From Mucilaginibacter sp. (GTDB lineage Bacteria; Bacteroidota; Bacteroidia; Sphingobacteriales; Sphingobacteriaceae): a stretch of DNA of 64,000 nucleotides. Below are positions 52,985-60,282 of this stretch, one piece after another. The position numbers and the translations under genes are program-made. The notes under the pieces are model-generated. The model made no database searches. It saw only the letters and a list, made by a program, of their open reading frames with translations, and had not been told where the DNA came from. Position 1 is the stretch's first letter. Each line of letters begins with the position of its first letter. Location of the stretch: positions 1 to 64,000 of the forward strand of contig NZ_JANYGH010000005.1 in NCBI RefSeq assembly GCF_025362475.1, written 5' to 3'.

Positions 52985-53838
52985 GAGCTAATCATCCTAT
53001 CTCTACCGCTCATGTCTTGCCTTAACTCAATTTTTTTGAATCCTTTTTGCTGTAAAAGTTCAACGGTTTCATTACCCAGATTTTCATTGATCTCGAAGAA
53101 TAAATAACCATCCGGTTTTAAATTAACTAAAGCAAAATCAGCTATAGCCCTGTAAAATATCAATGGATCATCTTCGGGTACAAACAAGGCTGTATGCGGC
53201 TCAAAATCGGTAACGTTGTTATGCATCTGCTTTTTATCATCCTGGGTAACATAGGGAGGGTTACTAACGATGATGTCGGACTTCGGAATGATGTTGTCTG
53301 GCAAAAAGTTAAGGATATCCAGATTTAGGAAATTAACTTCTGTTTCATTGAGTTCGGCATTGTCTTCGGCGGTACGTAAGGCGTCCTCAGATATGTCTAT
53401 TGCAAAAACAACAGCGCCTGGCACATTCTTTTTTAAGGTAACAGCGATACATCCGCTACCGGTACCTATGTCAATAATGCGTCCCGAAAAACCTTTGTTT
53501 TTCACCTTTTGCATTTCGCTTAAAATCCATTCCACCAATTCTTCCGTTTCGGGGCGGGGGATCAGTACGCTGGGGTTTACTTTAAATGGTAATCCATAAA
53601 ATTCGGTAACACCTAAAATATATTGGATAGGCTTGCCTGTTAGCAGTTCGGCTAAAATATTTTGCAGCCTTTCCAGCTGTTCGGCAGTAAGCACTTTTTC
53701 AGGAAAAGCTTTGATTGTTGCTTTTGATGTTTGTGTTATTTCGCTGATAGCCAATAAACTAAGTGCCTCAGTTTCATTGGAGCTATATATATTGTTCAGC
53801 TTTTTGTAATCTTCAAAAACTTCCTGGATAGTAATCAT
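52963..53838 (-). CDS. prmC: peptide chain release factor N5-glutamine methyltransferase
   Basis: PrmC (HemK) methylates the Gln of the GGQ motif of release factors; 291 residues. SAM-binding DIGTGSGC at 123-130 and the catalytic NPPY at 193-196 (SNPPYVTQ) are seen. The ATG at 53838 (MITIQEVFEDYK) is chosen; the longer frame to 54024 would overlap ribD by 150 bases and has no family similarity. A TTACTTTG sequence (53842-53849, minus strand) lies four bases before this ATG. The last codons (LTVDI) come from a dispersed repeat. Confidence 0.9.
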   Translation of the reverse strand: MITIQEVFEDYKKLNNIYSSNETEALSLLAISEITQTSKATIKAFPEKVLTAEQLERLQNILAELLTGKPIQYILGVTEFYGLPFKVNPSVLIPRPETEELVEWILSEMQKVKNKGFSGRIIDIGTGSGCIAVTLKKNVPGAVVFAIDISEDALRTAEDNAELNETEVNFLNLDILNFLPDNIIPKSDIIVSNPPYVTQDDKKQMHNNVTDFEPHTALFVPEDDPLIFYRAIADFALVNLKPDGYLFFEINENLGNETVELLQQKGFKKIELRQDMSGRDRMISSRLTVDI

Positions 53839-53859
53839 ACAACAAAGTAACATAAAAGC

Positions 53860-53867
53860 TACTTTTG
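53860..53867 (+). promoter_or_regulatory. minus-7 box 4 bases before the ribD start
   Basis: TACTTTTG, exact TAnnTTTG, four bases before the ATG at 53872. The divergent prmC box lies within 11 bases on the other strand. Confidence 0.6.
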
Positions 53868-53871
53868 CAGC

Positions 53872-54918
53872 ATGGTTCAACACGAAAAATTTATGCGGCG
53901 TTGCCTTGAACTTGCCGAATTGGGAGCAGGGCTGGTTAGTCCGAACCCGATGGTGGGTGCCGTTGTTGTTCATGATGGCAAAATAATAGGCGAGGGTTAC
54001 CACCAAAAATATGGTGAAGCACATGCCGAAGTTAATGCTATTGCACAGGTTACCAGTAAGTTTGATAACCCTGATGAGCTATTAAGGCAGTCTGTAATTT
54101 ATGTTTCTTTAGAGCCATGTGCGCATTACGGTAAAACACCGCCCTGTGCCGATTTGATCATCAAGCATCAAATTCCCTTGGTTGTGGTTGGTACCCGCGA
54201 TCCTTTTGCGCAGGTTGATGGCAAGGGTATTGAAAAGCTTAAAGCTGCCGGTATTGAAGTGATTACCGGGGTGCTAGAAACAGAATGCCAATGGCTTAAC
54301 CGCCGTTTTTTTACCAAGGTGCAAAAGCACCGGCCGTATATCATTCTGAAATGGGCACAAACCAGTGATGGTTATTTTGCGTCGGATGATAGCAGTCAGC
54401 TTTGGATAACCGGTGTGGAATCGCGCAAGCTGGTACACAAATGGCGTAGCGAAGAAGATGCCATACTGGTAGGCAAGAACACCGTTGCTATTGATAACCC
54501 AAGGTTGAATGTACGCTACTGGGAGGGCCGGTCGCCCAAACGGGTGGTGATTGACAGGCGGCTGGAGTTAAATAAACAGTCAAATGTATTTGATCAATCG
54601 GTTGAAACATTGATTTTTAATGAAATTGAGTTCAACGTAGATGGAAAAAACAGGTTCATTGCTTTGGAGGATTTTGATCGGTATGTACCGCAATATATTT
54701 TGTACCAGTTATACCTGCAGGATATTCAATCTGTTATAATTGAAGGGGGCGCGCATACACTGCAAACATTTATTGAAGCCGGACTTTGGGATGAGGCCCG
54801 TATTTTTACCGGCAAAACTGTTTTAACAAAAGGTATAAAATCACCGCAAATAACCGGTATAATTGCGGATGAGTCTTTAATAGGGGACGACCGCTTGCAG
54901 GTGCTCCATAATAAATAA
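53872..54918 (+). CDS. ribD: riboflavin biosynthesis deaminase/reductase
   Basis: Bifunctional enzyme of 348 residues for the deamination and reduction steps from the GTP-derived pyrimidine. The N-terminal deaminase has HAE at 51-53 and the zinc Cys83 and Cys92 in PCAHYGKTPPC; the C-terminal reductase starts near residue 150 (RPYIILKWAQTSDG) and includes VIIEGGAHTLQTF. The 33-base gap to prmC leaves no room for an FMN riboswitch. Other rib genes are not in the window. Confidence 0.95.
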   Translation: MVQHEKFMRRCLELAELGAGLVSPNPMVGAVVVHDGKIIGEGYHQKYGEAHAEVNAIAQVTSKFDNPDELLRQSVIYVSLEPCAHYGKTPPCADLIIKHQIPLVVVGTRDPFAQVDGKGIEKLKAAGIEVITGVLETECQWLNRRFFTKVQKHRPYIILKWAQTSDGYFASDDSSQLWITGVESRKLVHKWRSEEDAILVGKNTVAIDNPRLNVRYWEGRSPKRVVIDRRLELNKQSNVFDQSVETLIFNEIEFNVDGKNRFIALEDFDRYVPQYILYQLYLQDIQSVIIEGGAHTLQTFIEAGLWDEARIFTGKTVLTKGIKSPQITGIIADESLIGDDRLQVLHNK

Positions 54919-54937
54919 AAATCAAGTCGGAAAAATC

Positions 54938-55073
54938 AAGAATTAAGAGTCAAGAATCAAGACGGAAGAAATAAGGTATACAACAAATCATCTGAAAAGC
55001 CAGATTAGTTAAGATATTAGCTTAAGTAATCTGATTTTTAGTTTCTTATCTTGATTCTTGAGTCTTAATTCTT
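54938..55073. repeat. large nested inverted repeat (cruciform-like)
   Basis: Outer arms 54938-54962 and 55049-55073 pair over 25 bases with one mismatch (AAGAATTAAGAGTCAAGAAT against its complement). Inside, CAGATTAGTTAAG (55001-55013) pairs with 55021-55033. The outer arm words also occur at 25269-25294, so it is a dispersed element. Confidence 0.65.
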
Positions 55074-55101
55074 GCTTCTTTTACTAAGCCAATTATATAA
55101 A

Positions 55102-55980
55102 ATGCTATACGTTTTTTTAAGTATCTGTTGCAGTGTTATTGTGTCGGTTATGCTAAAGCTGGCCAAGCGTTATCATATCGATGTTTTCCAGGCAATCACC
55201 TGGAATTACTCCATGGCGATATTGCTTACCTGGATATTTTTTAGACCATCTCTTTCAAACCTGCAGCAGGCTCCCATTTATAATTACCTGGCACTCGGGA
55301 TATTATTTCCGTTACTTTTTGTAATTATGGCCTCCTCGGTGCGGAAGGCCGGGATAGTGCGTACAGATGTTGCGCAACGTTTATCCTTATTCATTCCCAT
55401 AATTGCAGCGTTCCTTTTATTTGGCGAGGCAACAACCTCAGTTAAAATAATTGGTATAGCGTTGGCTTTCATCGCTATTATATGCTCAATCCCCTGGCAA
55501 AAAGGTGCCGGCAATAGAGCAGAGAAAGGCTCCTGGCTTTACTTGCTTATTGTGTTTTTAGGCTTTGGAGTTATTGATGTATTGTTAAAACAGATAACAA
55601 AGGTTAATAATGTACCGTTTACCACGGCTATTTTCGTCATATTTATCTTGGCGTTTGTACTATCGTTGATAGGGTTGTTGTACCAGGTTTTTACCAAAAA
55701 AATGCGTTTCTCCTGGCCTCATATTTTTATAGGCTGGGTATTGGGTATGTTTAACTTTGGTAACATACTATTTTACTTAAAAGCGCATAAAGCACTGGCA
55801 AATAATCCGTCATCAGTATTTTCAGCAATGAACATCGGCGTTATTGTTGTTGGTGCTTTGGTTGGTATGCTGGTATTTAAAGAAAAACTAAGCCTGCTTA
55901 ATAAAATAGGTATTGTGATAGCCGTATTAGCTATTGTAATTATCTACTTTCCGCAAACGTTGGGATTTCTGCACATTTAA
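55102..55980 (+). CDS. EamA-type (DMT superfamily) permease
   Basis: Membrane protein of 292 residues with ten hydrophobic segments, in two EamA-like halves (for example AFLLFGEATTSVKIIGIALAF and AMNIGVIVVGALVGMLVFKE, both ending near the fourth/fifth helices). The family exports metabolites or transports drugs and amino acids; no substrate can be given. The ATG at 55102 is preferred over the one at 55072, which lies inside the inverted repeat. Confidence 0.82.
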   Translation: MLYVFLSICCSVIVSVMLKLAKRYHIDVFQAITWNYSMAILLTWIFFRPSLSNLQQAPIYNYLALGILFPLLFVIMASSVRKAGIVRTDVAQRLSLFIPIIAAFLLFGEATTSVKIIGIALAFIAIICSIPWQKGAGNRAEKGSWLYLLIVFLGFGVIDVLLKQITKVNNVPFTTAIFVIFILAFVLSLIGLLYQVFTKKMRFSWPHIFIGWVLGMFNFGNILFYLKAHKALANNPSSVFSAMNIGVIVVGALVGMLVFKEKLSLLNKIGIVIAVLAIVIIYFPQTLGFLHI

Positions 55981-56011
55981 TGATATACATTACGAAGGCA
56001 AATTATTGCTC

Positions 56012-56040
56012 TTGCTGTAAGCCTTCTGCCTTTAGTTTTC
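56012..56040 (+). promoter_or_regulatory. promoter of the YigZ-family gene, TTG-N18-TAGTTTTC
   Basis: TTG at 56012-56014, then 18 bases, then TAGTTTTC (56033-56040), one mismatch from TAnnTTTG. Four bases separate the box from the ATG at 56045. Confidence 0.5.
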
Positions 56041-56044
56041 TAAA

Positions 56045-56659
56045 ATGCTTTTTGACGATACTTACCAAACTATAGAAAAACCAACTGAAAGCCTCTTTCG
56101 CGACAGGGGCAGTAAGTTCCTGGGCTTTGCATACCCCATCAATTCAGAAAATGATATTAAAGGCATAGTTGCTAAACTAAAGGCCGAACATCCTAAAGCT
56201 AATCATCATTGCTGGGCTGTGAGGTTAAGTATTGACAGGTCGGTATTCCGGGTAAATGATGATGGCGAACCATCTGGCACCGCCGGGCGGCCAATTTTAA
56301 ATACGCTATTATCTAAAGATCTTACCAATATCCTGGTTGTAGTGGTGCGCTATTTTGGCGGTACCTTGTTAGGTGTTCCCGGTTTAATTAATGCCTATAA
56401 GGTTGCTACCGAAGAGGCCCTGAAGCAGGCTGTAATTATCCAGAAAACCGTGAATGACATTTATACCATCACATTTGATTACCTGCAAATGAATGATGTA
56501 ATGCGCATAATTAAGGATGATAACCTGGTTGTGCTAGAGCAGCAATTTGATAATGATTGCAGCATGCAGCTTTCTATCCGCAAAACACAGGTTGAACAAA
56601 CCTTGGGCAAATTGGGCAAGGTAAGCGGGCTAAAATCCAGGTATGACTTTAGTCTTTAA
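56045..56659 (+). CDS. YigZ/IMPACT family protein
   Basis: Soluble protein of 204 residues. The IMPACT N-terminal domain (about 15-125) has KFLGFAYPINSENDIK, ANHHCWAVRL, DDGEPSGTAGRPIL and VVVRYFGGTLLGVPGLINAY; a ferredoxin-like DUF1949 domain follows. Relatives regulate translation in eukaryotes; the bacterial function is unknown. It stands alone. Confidence 0.9.
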   Translation: MLFDDTYQTIEKPTESLFRDRGSKFLGFAYPINSENDIKGIVAKLKAEHPKANHHCWAVRLSIDRSVFRVNDDGEPSGTAGRPILNTLLSKDLTNILVVVVRYFGGTLLGVPGLINAYKVATEEALKQAVIIQKTVNDIYTITFDYLQMNDVMRIIKDDNLVVLEQQFDNDCSMQLSIRKTQVEQTLGKLGKVSGLKSRYDFSL

Positions 56660-56965
56660 TTGATATGTATACTGTTTCAGGAAACATGGAACAGTGCAGA
56701 TGGTAGAAGTACGACAAGTAATGTCGTAGATGATTTTGAATTTAAACTTGTAAGTTTTTGATAGTTAGTTCATTGCGAGTTAAAAGTTAAAAATCCCCAA
56801 AAAAACCACTAATTCCTCCCTATTTGTAAATGGAACACACACCAATACCTATTTGGCACCTATGTTCATGTTGTTACTAATTGGTTAGTGTCGTGTTTAT
56901 TTTAACGCTCAATTAATACCTTTTTAATTCCTGTTTTGTGGCTTAAATGTTTATTTTAGTCGCAT
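56660..56965. other. gap upstream of mgtE
   Basis: In these 306 bases I see no gene. A short hairpin (TACGAC/GTCGTA, 56710-56728) and a weaker one (ACTGTTTC...GAACAGT) lie in the first third. No Mg2+ riboswitch of the known classes is recognisable. TATTTTAG (56952-56959) is six bases before the mgtE ATG and could be a poor minus-7 box. Confidence 0.4.
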
Positions 56966-58321
56966 ATGCAATCTTTTGAATTAGATAAAACCGATCTCCT
57001 CCGCATTAAAACCGCCCTCGAAGGCGATGATGCTGATTTAGAGGCTGTTTTGCAAGATTATCACGCTTCGGAGATTGCCTTGCTGTTTGAGCAACTTCCG
57101 CAGGAAGCAAAAGAACGCATTATCAATATCCTGCCAACCGACGTCGCCTCAGAAGTAATTTCGGAAATGGATGAGGAGCATCACCCCGAAGAACTACTCA
57201 TTAACCTGCATCCCGAGAAAAGATCGGAGATTGTGGAGGAACTGGACTATGACGATGCCACCGATATTATTTCTCAGCTTGATAAAGATCAGCAACACGA
57301 AATATTAAAGGATATTGACCAGGAAGATGCAAGCAGCATTCGCGCCTTGTTAAGTTATGACGAGGATACGGCTGGTGGTTTGATGAACTCCGATATTATT
57401 AAGGTGAACATCAACCTTGATAAAAAGGCAGCGTTGGACGAGATCATCCGTCAATCTGAAGAAATGGAAGAGTTTTACACCATTTACGTTGTCGATGATT
57501 TTGATATCCTGAAAGGAATATTATCCATAAAAGATGTAATTAAGGCTCACGCCGATGTAAAAGTAAAAGACCTGGTAAGGCGCGATCCTGTTTATGTAAA
57601 GGCGGATCTTGACCAGGAAGAAGTTGCCCGCTTGATATCCCAATATAACCTAACCACCATACCGGTTGTTGACGATAACATGAAACTGCTGGGCAGGGTT
57701 ACGGTTGATGATATCATCGACGTAATGGAGCAAGAAAATACCGAAGACATTTTGAAGATCTCCGGTGTATCAGAAGATGAGGAACTGAGCGGTAACTGGA
57801 AAGATGCTGTTAAAAGCCGCTTGCCATGGTTGGTTATTAATTTAGCCACTGCATATTTGGCGGCTTCCGTAATTCGTCATTTTGATGATACTGTATCGCA
57901 GGTAAAGGGTATTGCAGCTTATATGACTATTATTGCAGGTATGGGTGGTAATGCCGCCACACAGGCCCTCGCGGTAACCGTGAGGCGTATTTCGTTAAGC
58001 AACCTTACAGATAGCCAGGCATATAATACTGTTATAAAAGAGTTTTTGGTAGGCATGCTCAACGGCGCGGCTAACGGACTTGTAGTTTTTTGCATTGCTT
58101 TGTTCTATGATGCTAACCCCATGCTGGGCCTGGTTTTGTTCTTAGCGATGACAGGGAACTTAATTATTGCAGGTATTACCGGCGCATCAATTCCGCTTGT
58201 GTTAAAAAGGGTAGGGATTGACCCGGCAGTTGCGTCATCTATCATCATAACTACTTTTACAGATTGCGCGGGATTTTTGCTGCCGCTTTATCTTGCTACC
58301 AAGCTTTTGTTGAAACATTGA
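56966..58321 (+). CDS. mgtE: MgtE magnesium transporter
   Basis: Mg2+ channel of 451 residues: an acidic N-terminal superhelical domain (1-130) rich in Asp/Glu, two CBS domains (about 135-255, with VVDDFDILKGILSIKDV and VDDNMKLLGRVTVDDI), a plug helix, and five transmembrane helices (from about 285) with MTIIAGMGGNAATQALAV and GNLIIAGITGASIPLVLKR. The Mg2+-sensing acidic layout is intact. A CorA homologue is encoded 8 kb upstream. Confidence 0.93.
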   Translation: MQSFELDKTDLLRIKTALEGDDADLEAVLQDYHASEIALLFEQLPQEAKERIINILPTDVASEVISEMDEEHHPEELLINLHPEKRSEIVEELDYDDATDIISQLDKDQQHEILKDIDQEDASSIRALLSYDEDTAGGLMNSDIIKVNINLDKKAALDEIIRQSEEMEEFYTIYVVDDFDILKGILSIKDVIKAHADVKVKDLVRRDPVYVKADLDQEEVARLISQYNLTTIPVVDDNMKLLGRVTVDDIIDVMEQENTEDILKISGVSEDEELSGNWKDAVKSRLPWLVINLATAYLAASVIRHFDDTVSQVKGIAAYMTIIAGMGGNAATQALAVTVRRISLSNLTDSQAYNTVIKEFLVGMLNGAANGLVVFCIALFYDANPMLGLVLFLAMTGNLIIAGITGASIPLVLKRVGIDPAVASSIIITTFTDCAGFLLPLYLATKLLLKH

Positions 58322-58500
58322 TATTTAAGAATTGATTTCGTGAAGAAACGAAGGGACGCATTGCAAATAATTTTTAATGCCCTGCATCTAAGCACCTTTG
58401 CGATAAAATAAAACAGAAATAACCAGAATAGAAAATAATCTTTGAATCTTTGCGTCTTAGTGCGAGCTAACAATAAGATTGAGATATTAAATTAAAACTT

Positions 58501-59502
58501 ATGACTGAAGTAAGAAACGACTGGACAAAAGAACAAATAGCCGAAATATACCATACCCCGTTACTTGACCTTGTTTATAAAGCGGCAAGTATTCACCGTG
58601 AAAATACCGACTACGCCGAGGTGCAGATCAGTTCGCTGATCTCGATCAAAACCGGAGGGTGCTCAGAAGATTGTGCTTATTGCCCGCAGGCTGCCCGTTA
58701 TAATACAGGTGTTGATGTTCATGCGATAATGCCAAAGGATGAAGTTATTGCAGCTGCCGAAAAGGCAAAAGCAGGCGGTGCTTCAAGATTGTGTATGGGT
58801 GCCGCATGGCGTGAAGTGCGGGATAATCGTGATTTTGACAAAGTGATTGATATGGTAAAGGCCGTTAATAGCCTTGATATGGAAGTTTGCTGTACACTGG
58901 GTATGCTTACAGAAAGCCAGGCTCAGCGTTTGGCTGATGCAGGCTTGTATGCTTACAACCATAACCTGGATACATCTGAGGAAGACTACAAACGTATTAT
59001 AACTACCCGTACCTATGATGACCGCTTAGATACGTTGAAGCATGTTCGCAAAGCAAAGATCACTGTATGTAGTGGAGGTATCATTGGCTTAGGCGAAACG
59101 ATTGAGGACCGCATCTCAATGCTGAAGACTTTATCAAACTTGCCAAAGCACCCGGAGTCTGTGCCAATCAATGCTTTAGTACCTGTAAAGGGAACCCCTC
59201 TGGCCGATCAGCCCAGGGTATCTGTTTGGGATATGGTTAGGATGATAGCTACTACCCGCATTATTATGCCTAAAACAGTAGTGCGTTTATCTGCTGGCCG
59301 TACAGAAATGAGCGTGGTTGAACAGGCGTTTTGTTTTATGGCTGGTGCTAATTCAATTTTTGCAGGCGAGAAGTTACTGACTACGCCAAACCCATCTTTT
59401 GATACCGATATGGCAATGTTTGAGCTGCTGGGCTTATCGCCGCGTAAGGCATTCAAGAATGGTCGTCCTAATGAAGTTAAAGAAATGGAAACAGCAGGTT
59501 AA
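58501..59502 (+). CDS. bioB: biotin synthase
   Basis: Radical-SAM enzyme of 333 residues inserting sulfur into dethiobiotin. The 4Fe-4S Cys54, Cys58 and Cys61 are in GGCSEDCAYCPQ; YNHNLDTSEE and PKTVVRLSAGR are also conserved, the Arg of the last being a 2Fe-2S ligand. It stands alone; no other bio genes or BirA-type operator were recognised. The 180-base leader contains dispersed CTTTGCGTC/CTTTGCG words. The stop codon lies inside a terminator-like palindrome. Confidence 0.95.
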   Translation: MTEVRNDWTKEQIAEIYHTPLLDLVYKAASIHRENTDYAEVQISSLISIKTGGCSEDCAYCPQAARYNTGVDVHAIMPKDEVIAAAEKAKAGGASRLCMGAAWREVRDNRDFDKVIDMVKAVNSLDMEVCCTLGMLTESQAQRLADAGLYAYNHNLDTSEEDYKRIITTRTYDDRLDTLKHVRKAKITVCSGGIIGLGETIEDRISMLKTLSNLPKHPESVPINALVPVKGTPLADQPRVSVWDMVRMIATTRIIMPKTVVRLSAGRTEMSVVEQAFCFMAGANSIFAGEKLLTTPNPSFDTDMAMFELLGLSPRKAFKNGRPNEVKEMETAG

Positions 59503-59514
59503 CCTGCTGTTTTA
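59489..59514 (+). terminator. palindrome spanning the bioB stop codon
   Basis: AAACAGCAGGTT and its exact complement (59489-59512) overlap the TAA at 59500-59502 and run into TTTTA. It would act as a terminator or mRNA end. A second terminator follows. Confidence 0.6.
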
Positions 59515-59530
59515 ATGGAGATATATTATA

Positions 59531-59560
59531 GAGGCGCATGTATGCGCCTCTTGTTGTTTT
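59531..59560 (+). terminator. second terminator after bioB
   Basis: GAGGCGCAT and its complement (59531-59539 and 59542-59550) form a 9-bp stem followed by T-rich TTGTTGTTTT. Confidence 0.8.
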
Positions 59561-59604
59561 AAATCATTCGTCATCGTAACGACGGGAGGGGTGCAGAATT
59601 AGAA

Positions 59605-60096
59605 TTAATCCCTCATGTTAATAAATTGCAATGGCTGACCAAAGTTTTCGCCACGGCAAAGACTGATCACTGCCTGCAGGTCATCTATCTTTTTACCCTG
59701 CACGCGCACCTGGTCGTCCATAATGGATGCCTGAACTTTTAAGCCGCTGTCTTTTATTTTTTTAACCAGTTTTTTGGAGGTTTCTTTATCAATACCTTCT
59801 TTAACTTTGATCTCTTTACGGATCATATTGCCCGATGCATATTGTTCTTTACCAAAATCAAGCGCATTAGGATCAAGGTGTTGCTTTACCATACGGCCTA
59901 TGATAGAATCCTGGATGGCTTTCAAACGCATATCGTTCTCGGTAACAATGGTTATATCGTTTGTTTTTTTATCCAGATCGATAGTGCTTTTAGAGTCGTT
60001 AAAATCATAACGGTTTAATATCTCTTTTTTAGCGGTATTGATAGCGTTATCAAGGGTTTGGCCGTCTATCTTGCTTACTATATCAAATGTTGGCAT
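59605..60096 (-). CDS. YajQ family nucleotide-binding protein
   Basis: YajQ-family protein of 163 residues: MPTFDIVSKIDGQTLDNAIN at the start, then RYDFNDSKSTIDL, and KLVKKIKDSGLKVQASIMDDQVRVQGKKIDDLQ near the end split across two ferredoxin-like domains. Relatives bind cyclic di-GMP or nucleic acid; which applies here is not known. The ATG at 60096 is chosen over a far upstream one, since the family starts with PTFDIVS. A TAGTTTTG box inside an inverted repeat precedes it. Confidence 0.9.
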   Translation of the reverse strand: MPTFDIVSKIDGQTLDNAINTAKKEILNRYDFNDSKSTIDLDKKTNDITIVTENDMRLKAIQDSIIGRMVKQHLDPNALDFGKEQYASGNMIRKEIKVKEGIDKETSKKLVKKIKDSGLKVQASIMDDQVRVQGKKIDDLQAVISLCRGENFGQPLQFINMRD

Positions 60097-60110
60097 AAGT
60101 TTGTGTTTAT

Positions 60111-60144
60111 AAATGTTTACAAAACTAATGTATTGTAAACATTT
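60111..60144. promoter_or_regulatory. inverted repeat over the YajQ-family gene minus-7 box
   Basis: AAATGTTTACA (60111-60121) and its exact complement (60134-60144) are 12 bases apart and overlap the minus-strand TAGTTTTG box (60120-60127). A third TGTTTACAT-like word occurs near 60165-60172. The layout suits a repressor operator. Confidence 0.55.
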
Positions 60145-60282
60145 ACGCATGATGATTATTAATTTGTTTACATAACGTAATAAATAATAATGAATAAAAA
60201 CCTTCAAAATGCAGATGAGTTAATATTAAGTTAACAAATAAATAAGCAGCTTTGTAAATGTGGCCCGGGGGCACAAATTTTT

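Noticed and set aside
53839..53871. FMN riboswitch upstream of ribD
   Set aside because: The gap is 33 bases and contains two minus-7 boxes; there is no room for the riboswitch.
53839..54024. Extended N-terminus of prmC
   Set aside because: The extension is antisense to the conserved start of ribD and does not resemble PrmC; the ATG at 53838 fits the family.
56660..56965. Magnesium riboswitch upstream of mgtE
   Set aside because: None of the conserved core patterns were recognised; only small generic hairpins are present.
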